This document shows, piece by piece, positions 8,709 to 19,680 of a stretch of DNA of 42,686 nt (within the stretch, counting starts at the first letter, position 1; each line of letters opens with the position of its first letter). The DNA comes from Azoarcus sp. (GTDB lineage Bacteria; Pseudomonadota; Gammaproteobacteria; Burkholderiales; Rhodocyclaceae). The stretch lies in the NCBI GenBank assembly GCA_031277415.1, contig JAITMK010000083.1, positions 1 through 42,686 on the forward strand. Direction: 5' to 3'. The notes below the pieces were generated by a model. The model had not been told where the DNA came from. It saw only the letters and a program-made list of their open reading frames with translations, and did not search any database. Made by a program: the position numbers and the translations under genes.

Positions 8709-9665
8709 TCAATTGCCTGCCAATCCTCCGCCGGGGATCTGTTCCAGGATATTCGGCTGGATGATGTTGCGCAAACGATCCTTTTCCACAAAGATTTTCG
8801 GCGAACCGAAAGGATACGGGCCAACTTCATAAACGCCGAAACGAAACATCAGCCCGCCTTCCACGATGCCCCAATTCTTGTTCAGGCGAAAAGGATACAA
8901 AGGGTTGGCAAGATGCACCTCGATGGCTTTGTCCGGAAACTTTAGCTCCGTTTTCAACCAGGCATGAAAAGCCTCCAGTTGAAGGTCTTCAAGAGCCTTT
9001 TCCTGTCCGGGCAAAATAAGATCGTCGAATGTCAAAACCCTGCGCCCATGGGTATCGATCACGACGAAACTGTTCGTCGGGCCTGCCGGCTGGACATCGT
9101 ATTGCTGACTCAGTTCATGCTCGAACATGAATTGCAGATATGAACCGAAAATCTCCGGACGGGGTACCCCCGCCGGGGAAAGGGAACTCTTTTCATAGCC
9201 TGTCAGCTTTGCGGTAAATTCGATCAGAGGAGGCTTTTCCACACTGCCATACGCGCCACCTTTGCGCACCAGACTCGCCAATTTATCTTTGTAGAGGGCT
9301 TCACTGCCGCCACGAGCCGAATTTTCATCCAGCCGCCCGGCAAACATCGGCAGGATGACGGATTGAGCAATCAGTTGATTCAACCAGGGAAATTTTTTAT
9401 AGCGCGGATATATCAATCGCGCACGGGAACAGAATTTATCGTCTGTCACCCACTCCCCTCTTTCAGTACGTTTTTTGGAACAGGAATCGACCTTCAGGGT
9501 TCTGAAGGTTGGATGTGTCAGGCCTTCCTCGATGAATGTTATTTTTTCTACGCGATCTTTTTTTTCAACGCGATCTGTTGCATTGGCTGTTCCGGAAAGA
9601 AGCGCCGCCAGCGCCGTGACTACAATCAAACCAGGACAGAGATGGAAAAAAGGTTGTTGTTTCAT
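8709..9665 (-). CDS. Periplasmic DUF3298/RsiV-like protein
   Basis: A 318-residue secreted protein. A signal peptide ends near residue 29 (TANA), followed by a duplicated DRVEK. The C-terminal half (about 205-305) fits the DUF3298/RsiV-type fold: LTFDDLILPG, then a GLMFRFGVYEVGPYPFG segment and the closing FVEKDRLRNII. This family occurs in anti-sigma factor RsiV, in some peptidoglycan deacetylase accessory regions and in many uncharacterised periplasmic proteins. The N-terminal part has a cysteine pair around SCSKK and KFCSRA that could form a disulfide. The start codon overlaps the dciA stop as ATGA, so it is translated after dciA in one operon. The function is unknown. It could sense or bind an envelope ligand such as lysozyme or glycan, but that is a guess. 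Confidence 0.75.
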   Translation of the reverse strand: MKQQPFFHLCPGLIVVTALAALLSGTANATDRVEKKDRVEKITFIEEGLTHPTFRTLKVDSCSKKRTERGEWVTDDKFCSRARLIYPRYKKFPWLNQLIAQSVILPMFAGRLDENSARGGSEALYKDKLASLVRKGGAYGSVEKPPLIEFTAKLTGYEKSSLSPAGVPRPEIFGSYLQFMFEHELSQQYDVQPAGPTNSFVVIDTHGRRVLTFDDLILPGQEKALEDLQLEAFHAWLKTELKFPDKAIEVHLANPLYPFRLNKNWGIVEGGLMFRFGVYEVGPYPFGSPKIFVEKDRLRNIIQPNILEQIPGGGLAGN

Positions 9666-10114
9666 TCAGTCAGGTTTCCGGTTGGAGGCGACGAGCGCCG
9701 CACCAAGGTCTCCAGCGCGGCGCGCAGGGGCGCATCCGCCGGCAGCGTTGTAGCGAAGGTCTCGATCTGCGCGCGCGCAGTATTTGAGAGAGATCTTGTC
9801 TTCGGCTTCGTCCGCACGGGAGAAGATTCGGGCAGACCTACCTTGATCCGTATGCTCTGCAAGGAATAACCGGCGCGCGCAAAATGATCGAGCAAAGAGG
9901 GAATCATCTGCCTGAGCCGTACCGCAACCGCGCTGCCAAAGGCGCTGATCGTCAGTACATCCTCTTTCAGATTGGCAACGTGGCAAGCGTTGGCACACTG
10001 CGCAGGAAGAGCAGGCGCGAGCACATGTTGCAACCGCGCGAGGCGGGCAGCGTGATCCTGCAAGCGGATGAGCGGCGTATCGCGCCCAAAGTAACGATGT
10101 AACAATGTGCTCAT
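9662..10114 (-). CDS. dciA: DciA (DUF721) replicative helicase loader
   Basis: A 150-residue DUF721 protein. The N-terminal domain (about 12-92) has the family pattern: a helix with VLAPALPAQCANACHVA, then NLKEDVLTISAFGSAVAVRLRQ split over two strands, and LQSIRIKV. DciA helps load the DnaB replicative helicase in bacteria that lack DnaC. A basic linker (PVRTKPKTRS) leads to a short helical C-terminal segment. The gene stands divergent from secA across a 74-bp AT-rich intergenic stretch that must carry both promoters. Next to secA is a frequent place for this gene in betaproteobacteria. Low sequence conservation is normal for the family, so the call rests on pattern, length and context. Confidence 0.8.
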   Translation of the reverse strand: MSTLLHRYFGRDTPLIRLQDHAARLARLQHVLAPALPAQCANACHVANLKEDVLTISAFGSAVAVRLRQMIPSLLDHFARAGYSLQSIRIKVGLPESSPVRTKPKTRSLSNTARAQIETFATTLPADAPLRAALETLVRRSSPPTGNLTE

Positions 10115-10188
10115 CTGACAGGCGCTCCCGGTGGAGTAGCTTCGACATGATAGACTATATATTTTCCCGTATTGTTTGATCTTATTCC

Positions 10189-12915
<2,727 letters not shown>

Positions 12916-12933
12916 CTGCTTCAAGGCGCAATC

Positions 12934-14172
12934 ATGGCCGTCAATCTGAGCACTCCCGACCCCGCTGCCCTACTTTCCGTACCTGGTGTGCGGCTCGGCG
13001 TGACGCAGGCAGGCATTCGCAAAGCCGACCGGCATGATCTCACCGTCATTGAACTGGCGCCCGGCAGCCGGGTGGCGGGCGTCTTCACGCAAAACCGCTT
13101 TTGCGCCGCGCCGGTCACGGTGTGCCGGGAACACCTGCCGGGTGAAAACATCCGCGCGCTGGTCATCAACACCGGCAACGCCAATGCCGGAACCGGCGAA
13201 CAGGGATTGAACGACGCACGCGCCACCTGCAAGGCACTGGCAAAAATTCTCTCCACCACCGAATCCCAGGTGTTGCCATTTTCCACCGGCATCATCCTGG
13301 AAACCCTGCCGATGGAGCGCCTGCTCGCGGGATTGCCGTGCGCGGTGGCCGATTTGCGGACGGACTCATGGTTCGATGCCGCGCACGCGATCATGACCAC
13401 CGATACGCTTGCCAAGGCCGTCTCGGAACAGGTCGTCCTTGGCGGCAAAACCATCACCGTCACCGGCATGTCCAAGGGCGCGGGCATGATTCGCCCGAAC
13501 ATGGCGACCATGCTCGGCTTCATCGCCTGCGATGCGGCAATCAGCCAATCCCTGCTCGAAACCGTCACCCGCGAAGCAGCGGATGCCTCGTTCAACAGCA
13601 TTACTGTCGATGGCGACACATCGACCAACGACTCCTTCATCGTCATTGCTACCGGCCTGGCCGGTAACGCTGAAATCACGGATGCTTCCGGCAATGACGC
13701 CCGCTCGCTCGCCCGTACCATCACTTCAGTGGCCATAAAGCTGGCGCAAGCCATCGTCCGCGACGGCGAAGGCGCAACCAAATTCATCAGCATCGTGGCC
13801 GAGGGCGGCGCAAACCATGGCGAGTCCCGCCAAGTCGCCTACGCCATAGCGCACTCGCCGCTCGTCAAGACCGCCTTTTTCGCTTCCGACCCCAATCTCG
13901 GCCGTATCCTTGCCGCAATAGGCTACGCGGGCATCGATGATCTCGACGTGCAACGCCTGCGGGTCTGGCTCGGTAACCCGCAAGAAGAAATACTAATTGC
14001 CGAACGTGGAGGCTGCGCGGCAAACTATACCGAGGAGGTTGGCGCACGAATCATGAAACACGCTGAACTTACCGTGCGGGTCGATCTCGCACGCGGACAG
14101 GCAAAGTCTACGGTCTGGACCTGCGATTTTTCCTACGACTATGTAAGAATCAACGCCGACTATCGTTCGTAA
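12934..14172 (+). CDS. argJ: Bifunctional ornithine acetyltransferase/N-acetylglutamate synthase
   Basis: A 412-residue ArgJ. It moves the acetyl group from N-acetylornithine to glutamate (and often also uses acetyl-CoA) in the cyclic arginine pathway. The precursor cleaves itself into alpha and beta chains at the conserved Ala-Thr bond in [17 protein letters not shown]192 becomes the catalytic N-terminal threonine of the beta chain. The C-terminal part carries [15 protein letters not shown], which is typical of the family. It follows secA by 18 bp, a common betaproteobacterial order. The next gene in the same direction is the coiled-coil membrane protein only about 35 bp away, so read-through from this unit is likely. 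Confidence 0.97.
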   Translation: MAVNLSTPDPAALLSVPGVRLGVTQAGIRKADRHDLTVIELAPGSRVAGVFTQNRFCAAPVTVCREHLPGENIRALVINTGNANAGTGEQGLNDARATCKALAKILSTTESQVLPFSTGIILETLPMERLLAGLPCAVADLRTDSWFDAAHAIMTTDTLAKAVSEQVVLGGKTITVTGMSKGAGMIRPNMATMLGFIACDAAISQSLLETVTREAADASFNSITVDGDTSTNDSFIVIATGLAGNAEITDASGNDARSLARTITSVAIKLAQAIVRDGEGATKFISIVAEGGANHGESRQVAYAIAHSPLVKTAFFASDPNLGRILAAIGYAGIDDLDVQRLRVWLGNPQEEILIAERGGCAANYTEEVGARIMKHAELTVRVDLARGQAKSTVWTCDFSYDYVRINADYRS

Positions 14173-14206
14173 ACCGTTGATTCGTTTTCAAGCCATTCAT
14201 GAAAAC

Positions 14207-17200
14207 ATGAACACAAAATATCTCTTCCTCTTCGCGGTTCTCGCGCAAGCGCTTACAGCCATAATCGGCGTTGCTCTCAGCATATCGGATCTCTGGTTCT
14301 GGCTGGCGATTCCGCTGGGAATCATCTTTGCGTACATTCTGTCGGGAGAACTCACCTCCCAGCGGAGCCTTTCAAACGAGAACTTTGGCGACTCGTGTTA
14401 TTACCTCGGCTTTATCGCCACGATTCTCTCGCTTGCCGCCTGTTTGTACGACATGCAGGATTCCAATCTGCAATTGCCTGTCATCGCGCAGAGATTCGGA
14501 TCCGCCCTGACTTGTATCGCCCTCGGTCTCGTTACCCGGCTTTACTACGTCGGCTTCAAACCCAACCTCGCGGAAGAAATGGACTCCGCCGAGGAAAAAG
14601 CGATCAGCCTCACGCGCAAGCTGCACAGCCTATTGAAAGATGCTCTGGCAAACATGCAAAATTTCAATGCCCAGGTTGGAAGTGCCTCCCGCAATGTGCT
14701 CACGCAAATCTCCGGCGACGCCGACAAAGCAGTGACAGAGGCTTCCTTCAACGTCAAAACCATGGCGGAGAAATACGTCAGAGAATTCACACACTCCCTC
14801 TCTGATCTCACGAAATCGAATGCGGACATGGTTTCCAGCTCCATGACCAACATTGAAGTGGCCAGCGCAAAGCTGGCCGGTTCCGTAGACAGCTACACGA
14901 AAGCGATCGAAAAGCGCCTGCAGGAAGGCATCAAGCTTCCCGACGATTATTTCAAAAATACGCTCGAAAAGCCCATGAACAGCCTTGGCAACACCATTGC
15001 GCGAACGGCGCAAGACCTGACGTCCCTGGCCCAAAACGTACACGCCTCTCTCAGCAATCTCCCCCCTGCCCTGACCGAAGTACGCGAACGCTCCGCCGAA
15101 ATCGGGGACACGCTGAGTCATGTCATCAACCTGGCCAAGGAGCAGGAGTCTCTCCTCGCCAACAGCAAGGGCCAGGTTGAGACGATGGCGGCCATTGCTC
15201 AATCCTTGAATTTCACGCAGAAAGACATCGATCAGGTATCAACGGCAGTCAAGGCCCAAGCGGACCAATTGCGTGAATTCGTGAATTTCAGTCATCAACA
15301 GCATAAAAATGTCATTCAGGATATCATCCCCGTGATCAAGGGACAGGGGGATGCGTTGAGCAAGCATATCGCGGTCAGCGGCAAGCAATACTCTGAAATG
15401 TCGGGCGCGATAACGTCCCAGGCGCAGGATGTGTCCCGCTATGTCGTCACCAGTCAGCAACGGCAGTCCGAAATGGCAGACGCAATCAAGGATCAGGGAG
15501 CGGCCCTGGCCGAGCAAATCGAAATCAGCCGCAAGCAAGGCGAGGCGCTGACTCAAAGCATCGAACAGCAGACACGGATTTCATCTGAGGTCTCCGAGCA
15601 AACCAAGGCATTGACGCAGCAGATCAACCTGTCCAACAAGCAGCAGACCGACTTGTCCGAAATAGCAATTGCCCAAACCCGAGCCTTGGCCGAATCCATC
15701 GAAAACAACCGGCAGCAGCAGTCGGAAGCCGACTCTGCATTCACCAGGCAAACCGAGGCGCTGATCGAGCACATCAACGCCAACAGCCAAAACTACAACA
15801 AGATATCAGACACCGTCGTCGCCCAGGGCGAAGCACTGACCAAGTACATCGAAAGCGGCCAACAACAACATGACGCAGTTCTGACCGAAATGTCGACCCA
15901 GGGCAAGCTGCTGGTTCAGAATATCGAGCAACAGGCTCAGACAATTGCCGCAGTCCAGACCCAAACTCAGGTTCTGGAGCGCCGGGGTGAAGACAATCGT
16001 AAACAGTACGAACACATCTCGTCATCAGTGCTCTCTCATACCAAGGGGCTGATCCAGTACATTGAAAAAAGTCAGAAACCACTGCTCGAAGCCTCTGCCG
16101 CAATCGTCGCGCAGAGCGAATCGCTCACACAGCAGATCGACACGAACCGCGAGCAATTCGAGAAACTGACCACCGCAGTGCTTGATCAGAGCAAACAGCA
16201 GACCGAACTGACGAACTCGGCGACAACTCAGACTCAGAAGATGATTCAATACATCGAATCAAATCAGAAACAAATGCTTGATGTCTCGAAGTCGAGCATG
16301 GAGCAGAGTGAAACCCTTGAAAGACACGTCGACATGAGCCGTGAGCAATACGCCGAACTGTCGACCCAGGTCATCGCGCAGGGGCAGGCGTTGAGCAAGC
16401 AGATTGAAGCCGGAGGGCAGCAACAGGACAAACTCCGGGAAGCCGTTGAAAGCAACATCGCGCAAACCGAAGCCCTGCGTGAATACGTCGAAACCCACCG
16501 GAAACAGTCTGTCGAGATCTCCACCAGCATCGCGAAACAGACCGAGGCGCTGTCCCGGAACATCGAATTCTCCCGGCAGCAACACGCCGATGTTTCTGCC
16601 GCTTTCGCTACTCAAAGTCAGGCGCTCAAACAGTTCGTCGAGGACAGCAAGCTCCAGCACGACGCCGTATCGAGCAATGTCGTTGCCTTGAGCCATACCG
16701 TATCCCGGCAAGCCGAAATCAACCTCCAACAGCACACCGAAACCCTGAGCGTAATCACCACGCAAAGCGAGGAACTGACCACGCAAAGCGAGGGACTGCG
16801 CCAATACACCGAAACCAGCCAGAAACATTATGAAGAGCTATCGCAAGCCCTCCTTGACCAAGGGCAGGCATTAACCAAGAACATCGAAATCGTCCACAAG
16901 CGGCATGACGATATATCGTCCTCGGTCATATCCCAGACCCAAGTGCTGGCGCAATATGTCGCTGACAATCACCAGCAGCAGACTGAAATGTCTGCCACAA
17001 TCGCCGCCCAGCAAGCTGAAATGTTTGCCGCAATTGCCTCAATGGGCCAGGCGTTATCCAGCCAGATCGAAACCAGCCAGAAGCAATATGGCGAAATATC
17101 CGCCACTCAGAATCAGACTATCGAGACCACCCAAAAGCAGCAGGCTGCGATTCTCGCCCAGGAGCAGATTTTGGCCCAGTACATCGAATCCGCACAAAAG

Positions 17201-17857
17201 CAGAACCAGGACATGGAGTCCCTGGTTGCTGCCCAGGCCGAGGTACTGAAGCATCAGATCGAGGTCAGCCAGAAACAATTCGACAACCTGAATGCGCACA
17301 TCGAAGACAATCAGAAGCGATACGCCGATATCTCGGATGCGGTTATCACCCAAAGCAATTCCATGACGCAACAAATCGAGAGCAACCGCAAACAGCAGGA
17401 TGAGATTTCGACCACAATCACGTCCCAGAACCGGGCTTTGGTACAGCACATCGAAACCAGCCTGAAGCAATATGCCGAAATATCCAACGCGATAACCACG
17501 CAGGGACGGGTGCTCGAATCCGGCCGTGCCCAGCAGACTGAAATGACCTCCGCTGTCCTTGCGCAGGGCAAAGCCTTGTCCCAGCAGATCGAAACCAGTC
17601 AAAAACACTCCGACGCAATCATGAAGCACGGCCACGCCATGGAGCAGCACGGTCACGCCATGCAGCAGATCATCGAATTCAGCCAAACGCAGCAAAATGA
17701 AGTTTTGTCTGCCTTTCAAACGCAGGCTCGCCTGTTGTCCGAGCAGCAGGCAGGTATTCAATTGTCGAACAAGGAGCTCTCGCTCATCAAGCAAGCGCTT
17801 CTGTCAATGCGAGGGTATTTCAAAAAGCAGGCGGGCGGCACGTCTGACGAGAATTGA
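14207..17857 (+). CDS. Giant coiled-coil membrane protein, MotA/TolQ/ExbB (ZorA)-like architecture
   Basis: A 1216-residue protein that I cannot assign to a named family. Four hydrophobic helices are visible at about 5-26, 29-47, 63-82 and 96-116. The last two (LGFIATILSLAACL and FGSALTCIALGLVTRLYYV, with T72 and T102) look like the two pore-lining helices of TolQ/ExbB/MotA proton channels. After them, about 1100 residues have no hydrophobic segment and are rich in Q, E, S, K and A. Residues 120-368 are irregular coiled coil. Residues 369-1138 are about thirty 25-residue repeats. A short His-rich heptad (HGHAM twice) and a basic tail close the protein. The plan recalls ZorA of Zorya defence, whose motor subunit has a long cytoplasmic tail. 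The frame opens at a TTG (14177), but the ATG at 14207 starts the first helix cleanly. The partner gene follows after 36 bp. Confidence 0.7.
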   Translation: MNTKYLFLFAVLAQALTAIIGVALSISDLWFWLAIPLGIIFAYILSGELTSQRSLSNENFGDSCYYLGFIATILSLAACLYDMQDSNLQLPVIAQRFGSALTCIALGLVTRLYYVGFKPNLAEEMDSAEEKAISLTRKLHSLLKDALANMQNFNAQVGSASRNVLTQISGDADKAVTEASFNVKTMAEKYVREFTHSLSDLTKSNADMVSSSMTNIEVASAKLAGSVDSYTKAIEKRLQEGIKLPDDYFKNTLEKPMNSLGNTIARTAQDLTSLAQNVHASLSNLPPALTEVRERSAEIGDTLSHVINLAKEQESLLANSKGQVETMAAIAQSLNFTQKDIDQVSTAVKAQADQLREFVNFSHQQHKNVIQDIIPVIKGQGDALSKHIAVSGKQYSEMSGAITSQAQDVSRYVVTSQQRQSEMADAIKDQGAALAEQIEISRKQGEALTQSIEQQTRISSEVSEQTKALTQQINLSNKQQTDLSEIAIAQTRALAESIENNRQQQSEADSAFTRQTEALIEHINANSQNYNKISDTVVAQGEALTKYIESGQQQHDAVLTEMSTQGKLLVQNIEQQAQTIAAVQTQTQVLERRGEDNRKQYEHISSSVLSHTKGLIQYIEKSQKPLLEASAAIVAQSESLTQQIDTNREQFEKLTTAVLDQSKQQTELTNSATTQTQKMIQYIESNQKQMLDVSKSSMEQSETLERHVDMSREQYAELSTQVIAQGQALSKQIEAGGQQQDKLREAVESNIAQTEALREYVETHRKQSVEISTSIAKQTEALSRNIEFSRQQHADVSAAFATQSQALKQFVEDSKLQHDAVSSNVVALSHTVSRQAEINLQQHTETLSVITTQSEELTTQSEGLRQYTETSQKHYEELSQALLDQGQALTKNIEIVHKRHDDISSSVISQTQVLAQYVADNHQQQTEMSATIAAQQAEMFAAIASMGQALSSQIETSQKQYGEISATQNQTIETTQKQQAAILAQEQILAQYIESAQKQNQDMESLVAAQAEVLKHQIEVSQKQFDNLNAHIEDNQKRYADISDAVITQSNSMTQQIESNRKQQDEISTTITSQNRALVQHIETSLKQYAEISNAITTQGRVLESGRAQQTEMTSAVLAQGKALSQQIETSQKHSDAIMKHGHAMEQHGHAMQQIIEFSQTQQNEVLSAFQTQARLLSEQQAGIQLSNKELSLIKQALLSMRGYFKKQAGGTSDEN
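15311..17620 (+). repeat. About thirty 75-bp (25-residue) coiled-coil repeats
   Basis: The protein segment 369-1138 is built of a 25-residue unit. Preferred residues are S at 1, I/V at 4, Q at 7, A-L at 10-11, I-E at 15-16, Q at 21, E/D at 23-24 and I/L/V at 25. A typical unit starts SDTVVAQGEALTKYIE. About half the units are exactly 25 residues. Most others differ by lengths such as -11, -4, +7, +11 or +14. At DNA level the units are diverged, so this is an old array rather than a fresh expansion. Confidence 0.85.
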
Positions 17858-17893
17858 TATAAATAATCACGGTTCTTTTGAAGCGGGTGACTG

Positions 17894-18985
17894 ATGTACA
17901 GAGGCGGCGACAGCGTTTTCAAGCTTTCCCTGATTGGAATCGCGTTCATTTTCATTTGTTTTCTGCTGATCATGTTCAGCCGGATGTACACCAGCGTGGA
18001 CGTAGCGCGCAAAGAGGCGCTCAACAAGCTGGATACCCTTCAGAAGGATGCCACTCTGCCCCTGACGCAGCAGGTATTTGAATCTGCCCAGAAGGATCTT
18101 CAAGACCGACTCTCAGAGATGGGCGCAGACCCGGAAAAGGTCATCAGCAGCCTGCTCGACAAGTCGAAAATAGAGGCAGAACTCGCCGCAGAGAAGAAAC
18201 GGGTACAGGAACTCGGTGTGCAACTGGCGGGATTGACCGAAATCAGAAAAATGTTGACCAAGGCGAGCAGAACGCCTGTCCTGGACGGAACAAGCATAGA
18301 GACGCTGGCTTCGGCGATAGAGTTGCGCACGCGCCTGGAGCAGGAATTCATGCCCAGCCAGGGCGCGACCAGTCTGACCGACAGCGAAATTGCCTCCCGC
18401 GCGCTGGCCGCCATCAACTTCAAGCGCAATATCGAAACCTTGGTTGAAAAAGAACTTGGCCTGCCGCTCGTACCGGGGCAAGAACCCGCGTGGGAGCAAT
18501 GGCTCCTGACCAGTTCGGATTTATTCAAACCAGCATTGGACAAACTGACCGCAAACACCACAGGGAGCGCCCCACGCAGGGCAGGTGGTAGCACCACCCT
18601 GCTCGCGCAAATCGAATTCTTGCGCACCCGCCTGGAGACACACGGCGATAAAACCACCCCACCCTGCTGGTACGATAATCAAGGCAAGGTTCAATTTCTG
18701 TTCACCATTGAATTATTCGGCAACCACGTCACCGTCAAGCCTGCCTGGCTGCCCGCGCGCGAGGCCAGCGCCCTGGCCATACCCGGCATTAGACAGTTAT
18801 TGACGACGAACGATCAGCTCTACGACAACGATTTCAAGAATCGCGCCGGCAAGGTCGCCGAACACAGCGGCAAACAGTGCCGCTACTCCGTACAAGTGAT
18901 AGACCGGCTAAGGAGCGGCAAGCATTCCGAAGAAGTTCACAAGGAACTTGAAGCTCTCTTCCACTTGGTCAGCTTGCCGCGCTGA
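17894..18985 (+). CDS. Single-pass membrane partner of the coiled-coil protein (stator-like B subunit)
   Basis: A 363-residue protein with one membrane helix at about 10-29, close to the N terminus. D6 lies just before the helix. In MotB, TolR, ExbD and ZorB an aspartate at the start of the single helix carries the proton, so D6 is a candidate, although its offset and the nearby K10 differ from textbook cases. Residues 35-120 are mainly helical/coiled coil (AELAAEKKRVQELGVQLAGL). The C-terminal domain (about 235-363) looks alpha/beta, with strands QFLFTIELF and CRYSVQVID and cysteines C258 and C329. I see no OmpA/MotB-type peptidoglycan-binding motif. The ATG at 17894 is preceded by GCGGGTGA. 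Gene order and 36-bp spacing indicate co-expression with the preceding gene. The family is not recognised; the B-subunit role is inferred from architecture. Confidence 0.65.
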   Translation: MYRGGDSVFKLSLIGIAFIFICFLLIMFSRMYTSVDVARKEALNKLDTLQKDATLPLTQQVFESAQKDLQDRLSEMGADPEKVISSLLDKSKIEAELAAEKKRVQELGVQLAGLTEIRKMLTKASRTPVLDGTSIETLASAIELRTRLEQEFMPSQGATSLTDSEIASRALAAINFKRNIETLVEKELGLPLVPGQEPAWEQWLLTSSDLFKPALDKLTANTTGSAPRRAGGSTTLLAQIEFLRTRLETHGDKTTPPCWYDNQGKVQFLFTIELFGNHVTVKPAWLPAREASALAIPGIRQLLTTNDQLYDNDFKNRAGKVAEHSGKQCRYSVQVIDRLRSGKHSEEVHKELEALFHLVSLPR

Positions 18986-18999
18986 AGGGTCTGCCGCGC

Positions 19000-19527
19000 T
19001 CAAAAGCATTCCCTCCCCGGATACCGCTCCAGCACCCGGTATTCCCCCGACTCCAACCTGCTTTCCAGCAGCGCGTAACCGTCGACATGCCAGACGATTC
19101 CCAACTCCTGCACAGGAAACCCCGCCCTCTGAGCGTGGCGGGCAAGCGTGACGTGCGGACGTAACGGGCGAGACTCCACGGGCAGGCCGAGTTCGCGAAG
19201 AACCTTTCCCAATGCGGCATGCAACGCACGCAATTCATCGGGGAAAGCCAGCGGTTCGATGACCGCGACGCCGCGCGGCAAGAACGCCGGACGGCCAAAG
19301 ACAAGATCGAACACGGCGCACGGCACGGCAAGCGCAGCACGTAGTTCGGCCAGGCGGACGCGGGGCACGTTGCCGAGGAAGTGAAGCGTAATGTGGAGCT
19401 TGTCGTCGCGTACCCGCGCCGGACGCCCTTGCCAACGCCAGGCATCGCGGTAACCGGCAAGACTCCGACGAACGGCGTTATCCGGCCACAGGGCGATGAA
19501 GAGACGGGCTTGCTCAATCGTGCTCAT
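19000..19527 (-). CDS. thpR: RNA 2',3'-cyclic phosphodiesterase (2'-5' RNA ligase family)
   Basis: A 175-residue 2H phosphoesterase of the ThpR/LigT type. Both catalytic HxTx motifs are present: HITLHFLG in the N-terminal lobe and HVTLAR in the C-terminal lobe. The N terminus RLFIALWPD is characteristic. The enzyme opens 2',3'-cyclic phosphates on RNA and can join tRNA halves by 2'-5' bonds in vitro; its cellular role is unclear. The open frame extends to 19611, but the ATG at 19527 (MSTIEQARLF) matches the normal family start. It is convergent with the stator-like gene pair, 14 bp apart. Confidence 0.93.
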   Translation of the reverse strand: MSTIEQARLFIALWPDNAVRRSLAGYRDAWRWQGRPARVRDDKLHITLHFLGNVPRVRLAELRAALAVPCAVFDLVFGRPAFLPRGVAVIEPLAFPDELRALHAALGKVLRELGLPVESRPLRPHVTLARHAQRAGFPVQELGIVWHVDGYALLESRLESGEYRVLERYPGRECF

Positions 19528-19680
19528 GTGAGAGCAGTTTTTGTTTTGTCGTGCACAGCATGAACCGGTTTGCCCGGATTTTTTGGATCCACTTGAACCG
19601 AAATCGCTCAAGCCACCGTAGCTGTCGAAAGCAAAGCATCGAAAGCGAAATTACCCAAATTTCATAATAACAAGAGCCAT

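Noticed and set aside
8543-8830. 95-residue minus-strand frame across the repeats near 8.6 kb
   Set aside because: Most of it is the translated REP-like palindrome (VARNALIQQHA twice) fused to the antisense of the DUF3298 gene's end.
15311-17620. Periodic 75-bp array as a possible CRISPR or DNA satellite
   Set aside because: Units are adjacent, diverged and keep one open reading frame with conserved amino acids; there are no identical repeats with unique spacers.
14630-17794. Minus-strand open frames opposite the coiled-coil gene
   Set aside because: They are low-complexity mirrors of the repeat (rich in L, F, D, G) caused by the periodic codons of the sense strand.
14207-17857. Methyl-accepting chemotaxis protein
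   Set aside because: The long coiled coil is similar in composition, but there is no HAMP domain and no conserved MCP signalling hairpin; the membrane part has four closely spaced helices.
14207-18985. Calling the cassette a Zorya defence system
   Set aside because: Only the general A/B plan matches. No ZorC, ZorD or ZorE-like gene is nearby and the B protein lacks an OmpA-like domain, so the name is not justified.
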